Source: Primorskyibacter flagellatus (GTDB lineage Bacteria; Pseudomonadota; Alphaproteobacteria; Rhodobacterales; Rhodobacteraceae). Taken from it: a stretch of 64,000 bases of DNA. Positions within the stretch are counted from its first letter, which is position 1. Every line of letters begins with the position of its first letter. The position numbers and the translations under genes are program-made. The notes under the pieces were generated by a model, which did no database searches, was not told where the DNA came from, and worked only from the letters and a program-made list of their open reading frames with translations. Below are positions 35,121-44,643 of this stretch, one piece after another. Where the stretch lies: assembly GCF_900176485.1 (NCBI RefSeq), contig NZ_FWYD01000004.1, positions 186,001 to 250,000 of the forward strand, given 5' to 3'.

Positions 35121-35867
35121 TCAGCCCAGCGTCGCCAGCGCCGGGAAAGTCTCCAGCAGCCAGAACGAAAACGCGGAAAAACCGCCCGTCAGCATCAGCA
35201 GGCCAATGGTCCACAAAAGCAGTCCCATCACCCGTTCGATCTGTTCCATATGGCGCTTCATCCAGCCCATCACGCCGGTCAGTTGCGGCAGGAAGGCCGC
35301 CACCAGCAGAAACGGTATGCCAAGCCCCGCAGCATAGATGCCCAGCAACAACGTACCCTTGCTGACAGAAGCCTCGGACGCCGCAAGAGACAGGATCGCG
35401 CCCAGTTGCGGCCCGATGCAAGGTGTCCATCCGAACGCAAAGGCCAGCCCCAGCACATAGGCCCCAAAGGCCGATCCACCACGGTCACCCGCGTCCATCC
35501 GGGCTTCGCGGTCAAGGAAACCTATACGGTAGATGCCGATGAAATGCGCCCCGAAGATCATCACCAAAATGCCCGCAATGGTATTGAACGTGCCCTGATA
35601 TTGCAGGAACACCGTGCCGATCACGGAGGCGGTAAATCCCAGCAGCAGGAACACCGTTGACAGGCCCAGCACAAAAAACAGCGCGGGCAGCAGCATTTTG
35701 CTACGCCGCCCAGCGTTTGCCTCGCCGATCGAGACACCGGACATATAGGCAAGATATGGCGGCACAATTGGCAGCACGCAGGGGCTGAGAAACGACAGCA
35801 CCCCAGCGAAAAGCGCTACCAGCATGGCGGGCAACAGCCCCGCGTCGATCAGGTCAATTCCAAACAT
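35121..35867 (-). CDS. ccdA: CcdA-type thiol-disulfide transporter for cytochrome c biogenesis
   Basis: A 248-residue, six-helix inner-membrane protein of the DsbD/CcdA family. It has the redox cysteine pair regions SFLSPCVLPIVPPYLAY and AFGWTPCIGPQLG. It carries electrons from cytosolic thioredoxin to the periplasm to keep apocytochrome and disulfide partners reduced. It lies upstream of the hydrolase-P450 pair on the same strand with a 165-bp gap. Confidence 0.92.
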   Translation of the reverse strand: MFGIDLIDAGLLPAMLVALFAGVLSFLSPCVLPIVPPYLAYMSGVSIGEANAGRRSKMLLPALFFVLGLSTVFLLLGFTASVIGTVFLQYQGTFNTIAGILVMIFGAHFIGIYRIGFLDREARMDAGDRGGSAFGAYVLGLAFAFGWTPCIGPQLGAILSLAASEASVSKGTLLLGIYAAGLGIPFLLVAAFLPQLTGVMGWMKRHMEQIERVMGLLLWTIGLLMLTGGFSAFSFWLLETFPALATLG

Positions 35868-35955
35868 GACCCCCGCTTAGATCATCCAACGCGCGGCGTC
35901 ACGCTACATGCTGTCACATCCTCGTGGCAGCACTGAAACACAGGTGCTGAATCAC

Positions 35956-35981
35956 CGCCCCCGGCGCGATGGCCGGGGGCG
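35956..35981 (-). terminator. Stem-loop after rne
   Basis: CGCCCCCGGC (35956-35965) pairs perfectly with GCCGGGGGCG (35972-35981) around a 6-nt loop, 13 nt beyond the rne stop. There is no T-run, so it may be a 3' stabilising stem rather than a classical terminator. Confidence 0.5.
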
Positions 35982-35994
35982 AAGGTCGTGGGTA

Positions 35995-38919
35995 TCAGCG
36001 TCCCAAGGACCACCAACCACGTCTCTTGGGCTTGTCCTTGTCATCGGCTTCCGCAGTTTCGGTGTCCGCCGATGCCGTCGCCAGTTCCTTGTCCTCATGC
36101 ACAACCGGTTGGGGGGCGGCGACCTCGCTCATCGGTTCCGGTGCAGCCTCTGGTTCCGGTGCTGCCACAGGTTCTGGCTGCGGCGGCGTTTCCACGACCG
36201 TTTCGACCGACGGCTCTGACACGGTCGGGCTTTCCGGCACAGTCAGATCCGAGACGTCGAGTGTCGACCCCGGTGTCGGATCTTCGATCTGGGCCACATC
36301 CGCGATAGGTTCAACCGAGGTTTCGACCGGTGCCGGAGTGTCCGTATCGTTATCGGCTGTCTTCGGCTTCGCCCGCGAACGCGTGGTCCTGGGTTTGGCA
36401 GGCGCTTTCGTCGCGGTGGACTTCGGTTTTGCTCTCGATCGCGTCGCAGGTTTCTTGGGCGCGGCAACGTCCGCCTCGCCCTCGCCTGGCTGCTCGCCCT
36501 CAACAGCCGTTGTTTCGGGTTGTGCCGACGCATCAGCCGTCACGTCAGTCTGCGTGGCCTCTGCCGCCACCGCAGGAACCTCAGCAGGCGCGTCTATGGC
36601 GACCTTATCGTCCTCCGGGACATTCTTGCTCTGTGGTTCTTCGGCATCAGCCGCAGGTTTAGCCTCTTCGCCAGGCGTGTCGTCGGACCGGTTTTCGCCG
36701 TTCTCGCCATTGCCATCGGACCCGTTAGACTTTGAACGACCGCGCCGACGCCGACGCCGACGCTTTTTCGGCTTGCCGTCTTCGTCAGCTTCATTGTTTG
36801 AATTGTCATCAGACGATTTCGCTTCGGTAACGGTCGCTTCTTCTGCCTCTTCTTTCTTGGTGTCGTGGCTTTCGTCCTCGTCGATCTGATCCATCAAGGA
36901 CGTATCGACCGAAACGACAGGCGCGACAATCTCGGCGACCTTTCGCGTTGCCGTCTTGAACTTCTCAAGAGTGAAATCGGGCGAAACAAGCGCCGGTTCG
37001 CCCTCGATGCGCACGGACATGCCGTAGCGCGCTTCGATCTGTGCGATGTGTTCCCGCTTCTGGTTCATCAGGAAGTTGGCGATACCGACCGGGCATTTCA
37101 CCAGAACCTCGCGCGACCGTCCGCGCGTGCCCTCTTCCTCGACCTGACGCAGGATCGACAGCGACAGGTTGTCATCGGACCGGATCAAGCCGGTGCCGTG
37201 GCACGCCGTACAAGGCTGGGTCGTTGCCTCGATCATGCCCGGGCGCAGCCGCTGTCGGCTCATCTCCATGAGGCCAAAGCCGGAAATCCGCCCGACCTGA
37301 ATGCGCGCACGATCGGTTTTCAGCTTGTCCTTGATCTTCTTCTCGACCGAGGCGTTGTTCTTGCGCTCGTCCATGTCGATGAAGTCGATCACGATCAGGC
37401 CGGCAAGGTCACGCAGACGCAATTGGCGCGCCACTTCTTCGGCGGCCTCCATGTTGGTCTTCAACGCGGTTTCTTCGATCGAGCCTTCCTTGGTGGCGCG
37501 GCCAGAGTTCACGTCAATCGCCACCAGCGCTTCGGTCACGCCGATCACGATATAGCCGCCGGATTTGAGCTGCACCGTCGGGTTGAACATCGACGACAGG
37601 TACGACTCCACCTGATAACGCGCAAACAGCGGCAGGGTCTCGGCGTAATGCTTCACGTTCTTGGCGTGGGACGGCATGATCATTTTCATGAAGTCCTTGG
37701 CGATGCGGTAGCCACGCTCGCCTTCCACGAGAACCTCGTCAATCTCGCGGCTGTAGAGATCGCGGATCGAGCGTTTGATCAGATCGCCTTCCTCGTAGAT
37801 CTTCGCAGGCGCGATGGATTTCAACGTCAGTTCGCGGATCTGCTCCCACAGCCGTTGCAGATATTCATAGTCGCGCTTGATCTCGGATTTGGTGCGTTTC
37901 GCCCCGGCGGTCCGCACGATCAGTCCAGCGCCCTTGGGCACTTCGATCTCGGAAGCGATCTCCTTGAGTTTCTTGCGGTCCACGGCATTGGTGATCTTGC
38001 GGCTGATACCGCCCCCGCGCGCCGTGTTCGGCATCAAGACGCAATAGCGCCCGGCCAGCGACAGATAGGTCGTCAGTGCAGCGCCCTTGTTGCCACGCTC
38101 CTCCTTGACCACCTGAACCAGCAGGATCTGCCGGACCTTGATGACTTCCTGGATCTTGTAGCGACGGGGACGCGGCTTGCGGACGGGCCGGATGTCTTCC
38201 TGATCATCCTCGTCTGCCACGGATTCGATGGAACTGTCGCGCGAGGACGCGTCGTCATTGGCGTCATCCTCCTGCTCGTCGTCACTCTCGGCGTCGTCGG
38301 TTTCGTCGTCGGATGCATCCTCAGCACCCTCCACCAACGCGGCATCCGTCTCGGCCAGGTCGGTCGCCTGTTCCGTCACCGTCTCGCTTGGTTCTTCGAC
38401 GGGCGTTTCGGCCACGGTCTCCATCGGAGAGCTGCCCTCCGGCACCTCGTCCTCATCAAGATCGATCGTTTCCATCCCCGAGATCTGACCCTCGGGCTTT
38501 GCAACTTCCTGCGTCACCTTCAGGTCGTCCGGCTTGGCATTCTCGGGTTTCGCGCTTTTACGCGACCGGCTGCGGGACCGCGATGATTTAGGCTTTTCCT
38601 CATCCTCGTCCCGCGCCCGCATTGCCTCTGCATAGGCGCGCTCTTCCTCCATCAGCGCCTCACGGTCGGCGACGGGGATCTGATAGTAATCGGGATGAAT
38701 TTCCGAAAAGGCCAGGAACCCATGCCGGTTCCCGCCGTAATCGACAAAGGCCGCCTGAAGCGACGGCTCCACGCGTGTGACTTTCGCCAGATATATGTTG
38801 CCAGCTAGCTGGCGTTTGTTTTCAGACTCAAAGTCGAATTCCTCAACCTTGGTTCCGTCAACCACCACAACGCGGGTCTCTTCCGCGTGGGTGGCATCGA
38901 TAAGCATTTTCTTGGCCAT
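35995..38919 (-). CDS. rne: Ribonuclease E/G family endoribonuclease (RNase E)
   Basis: A 974-residue protein. It starts MAKKMLIDATHAEETRVVV and has an S1 RNA-binding domain split by a long acidic insertion (about residues 80-240, rich in Glu, Asp and Ser). The catalytic RNase E/G core follows (IVIDFIDMDERKNN with metal-binding Asp), then the zinc-link CTACHG, then a disordered Arg/Pro/Ala/Glu-rich C-terminus with KPKKRRRRRRRGRSKS. It starts mRNA decay and processes rRNA and tRNA, and the tail should scaffold a degradosome. The ATG at 38919 is the conserved start. The long structured leader suggests autoregulation. Confidence 0.94.
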   Translation of the reverse strand: MAKKMLIDATHAEETRVVVVDGTKVEEFDFESENKRQLAGNIYLAKVTRVEPSLQAAFVDYGGNRHGFLAFSEIHPDYYQIPVADREALMEEERAYAEAMRARDEDEEKPKSSRSRSRSRKSAKPENAKPDDLKVTQEVAKPEGQISGMETIDLDEDEVPEGSSPMETVAETPVEEPSETVTEQATDLAETDAALVEGAEDASDDETDDAESDDEQEDDANDDASSRDSSIESVADEDDQEDIRPVRKPRPRRYKIQEVIKVRQILLVQVVKEERGNKGAALTTYLSLAGRYCVLMPNTARGGGISRKITNAVDRKKLKEIASEIEVPKGAGLIVRTAGAKRTKSEIKRDYEYLQRLWEQIRELTLKSIAPAKIYEEGDLIKRSIRDLYSREIDEVLVEGERGYRIAKDFMKMIMPSHAKNVKHYAETLPLFARYQVESYLSSMFNPTVQLKSGGYIVIGVTEALVAIDVNSGRATKEGSIEETALKTNMEAAEEVARQLRLRDLAGLIVIDFIDMDERKNNASVEKKIKDKLKTDRARIQVGRISGFGLMEMSRQRLRPGMIEATTQPCTACHGTGLIRSDDNLSLSILRQVEEEGTRGRSREVLVKCPVGIANFLMNQKREHIAQIEARYGMSVRIEGEPALVSPDFTLEKFKTATRKVAEIVAPVVSVDTSLMDQIDEDESHDTKKEEAEEATVTEAKSSDDNSNNEADEDGKPKKRRRRRRRGRSKSNGSDGNGENGENRSDDTPGEEAKPAADAEEPQSKNVPEDDKVAIDAPAEVPAVAAEATQTDVTADASAQPETTAVEGEQPGEGEADVAAPKKPATRSRAKPKSTATKAPAKPRTTRSRAKPKTADNDTDTPAPVETSVEPIADVAQIEDPTPGSTLDVSDLTVPESPTVSEPSVETVVETPPQPEPVAAPEPEAAPEPMSEVAAPQPVVHEDKELATASADTETAEADDKDKPKRRGWWSLGR

Positions 38920-38939
38920 GTTTTCCGTTCGCACGCCGC

Positions 38940-38971
38940 AACCGTCCGCATCCCGGGGGGACCGGACGGTT
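38940..38971 (-). promoter_or_regulatory. Stem-loop just upstream of the rne start
   Basis: AACCGTCCG (38940-38948) pairs perfectly with CGGACGGTT (38963-38971) around a 14-nt loop. It begins 20 nt upstream of the rne ATG, close to the ribosome binding region. Confidence 0.5.
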
Positions 38972-39167
38972 CACGGCAATGACTTTTCTGGGCGAGAGAC
39001 GGCGCGACGCTGGTGGAAGACGCTCGGTCCCCCACTGCCAGCCTCAAATCATGCGCGCGCTTCATCGCGGTTCTTCTCCGACGCCTGCCACAAGGGTCAA
39101 GGCGCCCATTTACGACCCGTCGCTTGCGCGTTCCGGGCATTCGGTGCGGCCTTTCGGCCCGATCGGT

Positions 39168-39211
39168 CTGGTCAGATCCGTCAGGGATTTCCTGACGCCA
39201 CATCTGACCAG
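39168..39211 (-). promoter_or_regulatory. 17-bp interrupted stem-loop in the rne leader
   Basis: CTGGTCAGAT (39168-39177) pairs perfectly with ATCTGACCAG (39202-39211). Inside, CGTCAGG (39179-39185) pairs with CCTGACG (39191-39197) around loop GATTT. Only a small asymmetric bulge (1 against 4 nt) breaks the stem. It may be an RNase E target, a leader terminator, or part of a small RNA. Confidence 0.6.
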
Positions 39212-39381
39212 CGAAACTCTCATCGGCGCGTTCCGCCTGGGAAACTGCGCCATCACGCCAGCATAAAGCGTCGACGACGTGAAATACAATCCACAATCGC
39301 ATGTCGCGCCGGGAAAACCCGCACACGCCGGAGTTGTGCATCAATAATTACACCAATCGGCTCAGGGCACGCCTCTTTCAT

Positions 39382-39432
39382 AATTCTTCTTGGTTCAAAT
39401 ACTCCGGGGAGTCCGAGGGGCAGGCCCCTCGG
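39382..39432. repeat. 51-bp intergenic repeat, copy 2
   Basis: Same layout and length as 10441-10491: AATTCT start, CAAATACTCCGGGGAGT, and hairpin CCGAGGGGC-AG-GCCCCTCGG (39413-39432). Relative to copy 1 the two outer stem pairs changed from G-C and T-A to C-G and C-G. It lies about 70 bp downstream of the convergent-side dehydrogenase stop. Confidence 0.7.
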
Positions 39433-39502
39433 TCCCGTCGCATCCGCGGACGCGAACATCAAACGCCTTTCAGCGCCGCCGCATCAACGCGAACGGTCTG
39501 TC

Positions 39503-40381
39503 TCATCGCGTTTCCAAAGCCCGCAAGCGGCGGATCAGGCTGGATGTGTCCCAGCGTCCACCGCCCAGCTTTTGCACGTCCTTGTAGAATTGATCGACCA
39601 GCGCGGTGACCGGCAGGCTGGCACCGGTCTCATCGGCCGTATCCAGACAAATGCCCAGATCCTTGCGCATCCAGTCCACGGCAAAGCCGTGCTCGAATTC
39701 GTCAGCAATCATCGTCTCGTAGCGGTTGGACATCTGCCAGGATCCGGCGGCCCCCTGGCTGATAACCTCGACCACGGCGGCCCCATCAAGCCCGGCTTTC
39801 TCGGCAAAATGCAGCGCTTCGGACAGGCCCTGCACAAGACCTGCGATGGCAATCTGGTTGCACATCTTGGTCATCTGCCCGGCACCGCTGTCGCCGACAC
39901 GGCGGCAGATGCGGGCATAAGCGGCAATCACGGGCTCGGCCTTGGCATAGCTGTCGGCATCACCACCGCACATGACCGACAAGACGCCATTCTCGGCCCC
40001 GGCCTGCCCACCGGAAATCGGCGCATCGACAAATCCCAACCCGGCCTCACTGGCGGCTGCGTACAACTCAGAGGTGACTTTCGCCGACACGGTCGTATGA
40101 TCGACAAAGATCCCACCCGACGTCATTCCGGCAAACGCACCCTCCTCGCCCAGACACACTCCGCGCAGATCATCGTCATTCCCAACACAGGACATGACGA
40201 AATCAGCACCTTTGGCGGCCTCGGCCGGGGTTGCGGCAGAGGCACCTCCGTACTCGTCCACCCATTTCTCGGCCTTGGCTGCGGTCCGGTTGTAGACCGT
40301 CACCTCGTGCCCCGCCTTCTGCAAATGCCCGGCCATCGGATAGCCCATTACACCCAGACCCAAAAACGCCAGCTTCGCCAT
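39503..40381 (-). CDS. Beta-hydroxyacid dehydrogenase (3-hydroxyisobutyrate dehydrogenase family)
   Basis: A 292-residue NAD(P)-dependent oxidoreductase. It has the Rossmann start LAFLGLGVMGYPMAGHL, the substrate block DAPISGGQAGAENG and the catalytic Lys region AGQMTKMCNQ. It could act on 3-hydroxyisobutyrate, tartronate semialdehyde or a related acid; the motif set does not decide. It is divergent from the penicillin acylase. Confidence 0.9.
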   Translation of the reverse strand: MAKLAFLGLGVMGYPMAGHLQKAGHEVTVYNRTAAKAEKWVDEYGGASAATPAEAAKGADFVMSCVGNDDDLRGVCLGEEGAFAGMTSGGIFVDHTTVSAKVTSELYAAASEAGLGFVDAPISGGQAGAENGVLSVMCGGDADSYAKAEPVIAAYARICRRVGDSGAGQMTKMCNQIAIAGLVQGLSEALHFAEKAGLDGAAVVEVISQGAAGSWQMSNRYETMIADEFEHGFAVDWMRKDLGICLDTADETGASLPVTALVDQFYKDVQKLGGGRWDTSSLIRRLRALETR

Positions 40382-40489
40382 ATCACTTCTCCTTCAATTC
40401 CTGTCTGCCGAGTTGTGTCGCGCCGGCGCTTGGTTGACAAGGGGCCATCCCTGCCGAACACAAGGACGGGCACGCGAACGGAGGCGGAC

Positions 40490-42949
40490 ATGGTGACGGT
40501 TTTCAGATGGTTGGTGCGGATCACCGGCGCGGTGCTGGTGCTCAGCTGCCTTGTCATCGCTTTGGTCTACTACCTCGCATCGCAATCACTTCCCGACTAT
40601 GACAAGACGTTGAAAGTTGACGGCACCACGACCGAAATCGAGATCGTGCGCGACCACGCCAATGTGCCGCATATCTTCGCCGGTGCCGACCGCGATGTGT
40701 TTTTCGGCCTCGGCTACGCCCATGCGCAGGACCGCCTGTGGCAGATGATGATGTTGCGTCGCACGGTGCAGGGCCGCCTGTCAGAGATGTTCGGCGCGCG
40801 CACTGTCAATATCGACAAGCTGCTGCGACGTCTGGATTTCTACCCCCTTGCCACCCGCTCGGTCGAGGCGCAGGACCCGCGGACAATACGCGCGCTGGAG
40901 GGCTATGCCGCAGGTGTCAACGCCCGCATCGCCGAGATCAACCGTGACAGTCTGGGCCGAGGCGCGCCAGAGTTCTTCCTGTTCGATACCGCCATCCCGC
41001 CCTGGCGACCGGCGGATTCCGTTGCCATCGTCAAGCTGATGGCGCTTCAGCTGTCCGGGCAGCTCTCGACCGAGGTTCTGCGCGCCCGCACATCGCTGCT
41101 CTTGCCCGACGAAAACCGTCTTGCCGACATCCTGCCCGACATGCCCGGCCCCGGCATCGCCGCCCTGCCCGACTATGCGACGCTGGTTCCGGGCGTTCCG
41201 CGCTATGCCAAGGCAAATCCCCGCGACGACACCCTGCTCAATCCGGTGAAACGACGCGGCTTTGCGGGTGCCTCCAACGGTTGGGCCGCGGCCCCTTCCC
41301 GCTCTGCCTCGGGTGGGACGCTATTGGCCAATGACCCGCATCTGGAATTCACCGCCCCTTCCACCTGGTATCTTGCGCGGCTGGAATTGTCCGCTGGCGG
41401 TGTCATCGGTGCCACGATCCCAGGCATTCCTGCGGTCCTGACCGGACGCAGCGATCGGCTGGGCTGGGGACTGACTTCTGCCTATGTAGACGATCAGGAC
41501 GTGCGCATAGAGGCGCTCAACCCCGACAATCCCGAAGAATACCGTACACCCGACGGGTTCAAAACCTTCGAGACGCGCAAGTCGATCATCTCCATCAAGG
41601 ATGACACACCGATCACCATGACCCTGCGCTGGACCGATAACGGGCCGGTCTTGCCAGGCACGCATTACGATCTGGACACGATCACGCCGCCGGGCCATGT
41701 GGCCTCGCTGTCGTGGACGGCCCTCAGCCCGCGCGACACGTCGATGACAGCCGCCATCAATCTGATGTATGCAGGCTCTGTCGACGAGGCGCTTGGCGTA
41801 TCCGAGGATTTCATCGCACCGGCGCAGAACCTGACTTTGGCGGATCAGAACAACGTGGCGTTGGTGATGGTCGGCGCGATGCCAAATCGGAACGAAGGCC
41901 ATCAAAGCAAGGGACGGCTGCCCACGCAAGGATGGCGACCTGAAAACCGCTGGAACGGACGGCTGCCCTTTTCCGACAACCCGCGCTTTATCTCGCCCGC
42001 TGGCGGCATCGTCGGCAATACCAACAACAAGATCGTGGACCGGCCGTTTCCACAGCATGTCAGCTATGACTGGGGCGACAGTCAGCGCATCCAGCGTTGG
42101 GAACGCCTGATGCAGGGACGCGAGGTGCACACCCGCGACAGCTTTATCGAGGCGCAGCTTGACACGGTCAGCACCACGGCCCGCACGCTTTTGCCGCTGA
42201 TAGGTGCCGATCTGTGGTTCACGACCGAAGCCGCCCCCGAAGGCACACCGGAACGCCGCCGGCAGGACGCGCTGAACCTGCTGGCCGGGTGGAACGGAGA
42301 AATGAACGAACACCTGCCGGAACCGTTATTGTATGCCGCGTGGCTGCGGGCGCTTCAGGAACGGCTGATCCGCGACGACCTTGGCCCGCTGGCGGACGAA
42401 TACGACCATGTCGAACCGTTGTTCATCGAGCGTGTGTTTCGCGATGTAGACGGCGCGTCTGCCTGGTGCGACATCATCCGCAGCGCCGCGATCGAGACCT
42501 GCACGGATATTTCGCGGCTGGCGCTTGACGATGCGCTGGTCTGGGTCGCCGAGACCTATGGCACCGCGCTTGAATCCCTGCGCTGGGGCGACGCCCACGA
42601 GGCCACCCACGACCATCCGGTGCTGGGCAAAGTCGCGGTGCTGAACTATTTCGTGAACATTCGCCAATCGACCAGCGGTGGCGACAACACGCTGATGCGC
42701 GGCCGCACGCGCGGCACCGGACCGGACCCGTTTCAAAACACGCATGGCGCGGGCTATCGCGGGGTCTATGATTTTGCCGATCCCGACAGTTCGGTCTTTG
42801 TCACGGCCACCGGGCAATCGGGCCATTTCCTGTCACGCCATTACGACGATCTTGGGCAACTCTGGCGACGTGGAGAATATACCCCGATGTCACTGGACAC
42901 CGATCTTGCGCGCGCGGCGGCTGTCGGCATCACGCGTTTGACGCCCTGA
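40490..42949 (+). CDS. Penicillin acylase family protein (Ntn hydrolase)
   Basis: An 819-residue precursor. It has an N-terminal hydrophobic segment (about residues 9-30), an alpha-chain region with GLGYAHAQDRLWQMMMLRR, and the self-cleavage point before Ser262 in GASNGWAAAPS, which becomes the nucleophile of the beta chain. The later NTNNKIVDRPFP and PFQNTHGAGYRGVYDF blocks are typical. Family members hydrolyse amides, including acyl-homoserine lactones in some cases; the substrate here is unknown. The ATG at 40490 follows GGAGG. The frame is open for another 1.7 kb upstream, but that part is non-coding shadow. Confidence 0.9.
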   Translation: MVTVFRWLVRITGAVLVLSCLVIALVYYLASQSLPDYDKTLKVDGTTTEIEIVRDHANVPHIFAGADRDVFFGLGYAHAQDRLWQMMMLRRTVQGRLSEMFGARTVNIDKLLRRLDFYPLATRSVEAQDPRTIRALEGYAAGVNARIAEINRDSLGRGAPEFFLFDTAIPPWRPADSVAIVKLMALQLSGQLSTEVLRARTSLLLPDENRLADILPDMPGPGIAALPDYATLVPGVPRYAKANPRDDTLLNPVKRRGFAGASNGWAAAPSRSASGGTLLANDPHLEFTAPSTWYLARLELSAGGVIGATIPGIPAVLTGRSDRLGWGLTSAYVDDQDVRIEALNPDNPEEYRTPDGFKTFETRKSIISIKDDTPITMTLRWTDNGPVLPGTHYDLDTITPPGHVASLSWTALSPRDTSMTAAINLMYAGSVDEALGVSEDFIAPAQNLTLADQNNVALVMVGAMPNRNEGHQSKGRLPTQGWRPENRWNGRLPFSDNPRFISPAGGIVGNTNNKIVDRPFPQHVSYDWGDSQRIQRWERLMQGREVHTRDSFIEAQLDTVSTTARTLLPLIGADLWFTTEAAPEGTPERRRQDALNLLAGWNGEMNEHLPEPLLYAAWLRALQERLIRDDLGPLADEYDHVEPLFIERVFRDVDGASAWCDIIRSAAIETCTDISRLALDDALVWVAETYGTALESLRWGDAHEATHDHPVLGKVAVLNYFVNIRQSTSGGDNTLMRGRTRGTGPDPFQNTHGAGYRGVYDFADPDSSVFVTATGQSGHFLSRHYDDLGQLWRRGEYTPMSLDTDLARAAAVGITRLTP

Positions 42950-42966
42950 AATTCCGGGATTTCAGG
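42945..42966 (+). terminator. Stem-loop between penicillin acylase and hflX
   Basis: CCTGAAAT (42945-42952) pairs perfectly with ATTTCAGG (42959-42966) around a 6-nt loop and includes the acylase stop codon. It lies between convergent genes and could act for either; there is no T-run. Confidence 0.45.
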
Positions 42967-43007
42967 CGTCCGCATGCCGGCCCTGACACAGCCAAATCGC
43001 GTCGCGC

Positions 43008-44282
43008 TCAAAGCTGGCGGTATTCTCCGGCTTGCTTGGCGCTCCAGTTGACGGTGATCTCGAACCCGTCTTCGGTCTGAAGCTCCTGGGTGACGACGCC
43101 GCGTTCATGCAGCCAAGCCCGCTGTTTGCCCGCGTCAAAGCCCAGAACAAGGTCCTCGGTCTGTTTCTGAGCGTCCAATGCCGCGCGCATCGCTTCCAGC
43201 AATGCGTCCATGCCTTCGCCCGTGATCGCCGAGACCGTGAGCACATTTTCGTCGCGTTCGGCGCGCGCGCGCAAGGCCTCGGCGTCTTCATCTGCCACCA
43301 GATCAAGCTTGTTCCAGACCTCCAGCATCGGCGTCGCATCGGTGATGCCCAACCCTTCGAGGATTTCGCGCACGTCTGCCGCCTGCTCTTCGCTGCCATC
43401 ATGGCTGATGTCGCGGACATGGCAGATCAGATCGGCGGCCAGCACTTCCTCCAGCGTGGCGCGGAACGCGGCGACCAGTTCCGTCGGCAGATCAGAGATG
43501 AACCCCACAGTGTCGGACAGGATTACGTCCAGCCCGTTCTCCAGCCGCACCGCCCGCATGGTCGGGTCCAGCGTGGCAAACAGCATGTCCTTCGCCATCA
43601 CCTCTGCCCCGGTCAACCGGTTGAACAGGGTGGATTTTCCGGCGTTGGTATAGCCCACAAGTGCCACAATCGGATAAGGCACCTTGGCCCGTGCGGCACG
43701 ATGCAGCGCGCGGGTCCTGACGACTTTCTCAAGCTGTCGGCGCAGCCGCACAAGCTGGTCGTCAATCGCGCGGCGGTCCGCCTCGATCTGCGTCTCACCG
43801 GGGCCGCCGACAAAGCCCAGCCCGCCGCGCTGGCGCTCCAGGTGGGTCCAGGCGCGGACCAGACGGGTTCGTTGATAGGACAGCGCGGCCATCTCGACCT
43901 GCAACACACCCTCGCGCGTCGCGGCACGGTCACTGAAAATCTCCAGAATCAAGCCGGTCCGGTCGAGGATCTTGACGTCCCAGGCCTTTTCCAGATTGCG
44001 CTGCTGAACGGGGCTGAGCGGACCATCGACCAGCACAAGCTCTACCTCGGCCTCCTCGAAGACGCGCCTCAGCTCTTCTATCTTTCCGGTGCCGAACAGG
44101 CCCGCCGGTTGCGGTTTGGGCAGACGAATGACATCGGCGCCCACAACCTCCAGATCCGGCAGGGCCGCGGCCAGGGCGACTCCCTCTTGCAGCGCAGGAC
44201 CGGGCTCGCGCCTCTGCCGATCAGACAGGATATCAGGATGCAGAACCCATGCGCGGGTTACATGCGTGTCATGTTCTCTCAA
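43008..44282 (-). CDS. hflX: GTPase HflX
   Basis: A 424-residue ribosome-associated GTPase. The N-terminal HflX domain has GSGKIEEL-like [10 protein letters not shown] and the [19 protein letters not shown] linker. The G domain has G1 [16 protein letters not shown]3 DTVGFI and G4 NKLDLV. It splits stalled or stressed ribosomes. Its ATG overlaps the hfq stop by 4 bp, and hfq-hflX is a widely conserved pair. Confidence 0.95.
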   Translation of the reverse strand: MREHDTHVTRAWVLHPDILSDRQRREPGPALQEGVALAAALPDLEVVGADVIRLPKPQPAGLFGTGKIEELRRVFEEAEVELVLVDGPLSPVQQRNLEKAWDVKILDRTGLILEIFSDRAATREGVLQVEMAALSYQRTRLVRAWTHLERQRGGLGFVGGPGETQIEADRRAIDDQLVRLRRQLEKVVRTRALHRAARAKVPYPIVALVGYTNAGKSTLFNRLTGAEVMAKDMLFATLDPTMRAVRLENGLDVILSDTVGFISDLPTELVAAFRATLEEVLAADLICHVRDISHDGSEEQAADVREILEGLGITDATPMLEVWNKLDLVADEDAEALRARAERDENVLTVSAITGEGMDALLEAMRAALDAQKQTEDLVLGFDAGKQRAWLHERGVVTQELQTEDGFEITVNWSAKQAGEYRQL

Positions 44283-44518
44283 CTGTTCTCTTCGCCATCA
44301 TACAGGTTGATCGGCTGCGAGGGCATGATCGTCGAAATGGCATGTTTATAGACCAGTTGAGATTGTCCATCGCGACGCAACAACACGCAGAAATTGTCAA
44401 ACCAGGTAATCACCCCCTGCAACTTTACACCGTTGATAAGGAATACGGTGACCGGAACCTTGGTCTTTCGAACATGGTTCAGGAACGCGTCTTGCAGGTT
44501 TTGCCTATCGGAAGCCAT
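44279..44518 (-). CDS. hfq: RNA chaperone Hfq
   Basis: A 79-residue Sm-like protein that forms a hexamer and pairs small RNAs with mRNAs. The Sm1 and Sm2 motifs are clear ([21 protein letters not shown] and [11 protein letters not shown]). The ATG at 44518 ([14 protein letters not shown]) gives the usual length. It sits between trkH and hflX on the same strand; a 125-bp gap upstream probably holds its own promoter. Confidence 0.97.
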   Translation of the reverse strand: MASDRQNLQDAFLNHVRKTKVPVTVFLINGVKLQGVITWFDNFCVLLRRDGQSQLVYKHAISTIMPSQPINLYDGEENS

Positions 44519-44643
44519 TGAAATCGCCTTTATTCTTGTCGTGTCGCGCAGTTCGGAACGCCCTCGATGCACGATTATGTATTGCTGCTTTCAGAGTTAC
44601 CAGCAGAAATCCATGCTCTTTTCGCATGCGCGGCATCCTGATG

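Larger units (their letters stand above)
38920..39381 (-). promoter_or_regulatory. Long leader region of rne
   Basis: About 460 bp without a supported gene precede rne. It contains at least two strong stems and the GAAA-capped GGCC/GGCC hairpin (about 39148-39160). A weak promoter candidate reads TTGTAT-18 nt-TATGCT near 39288-39259. In enterobacteria RNase E controls its own mRNA through leader stems; the same logic here is inference. Confidence 0.45.

Noticed and set aside
35969-38586. Long plus-strand open frames opposite rne (Ser-rich and His-rich)
   Set aside because: They mirror the acidic and Pro/Ala-rich low-complexity parts of RNase E in another frame; none resembles a protein family.
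38777-40489. Upstream extension of the penicillin acylase frame by 571 codons
   Set aside because: It covers the rne leader and the opposite-strand dehydrogenase; the GGAGG site and membrane segment put the start at 40490.
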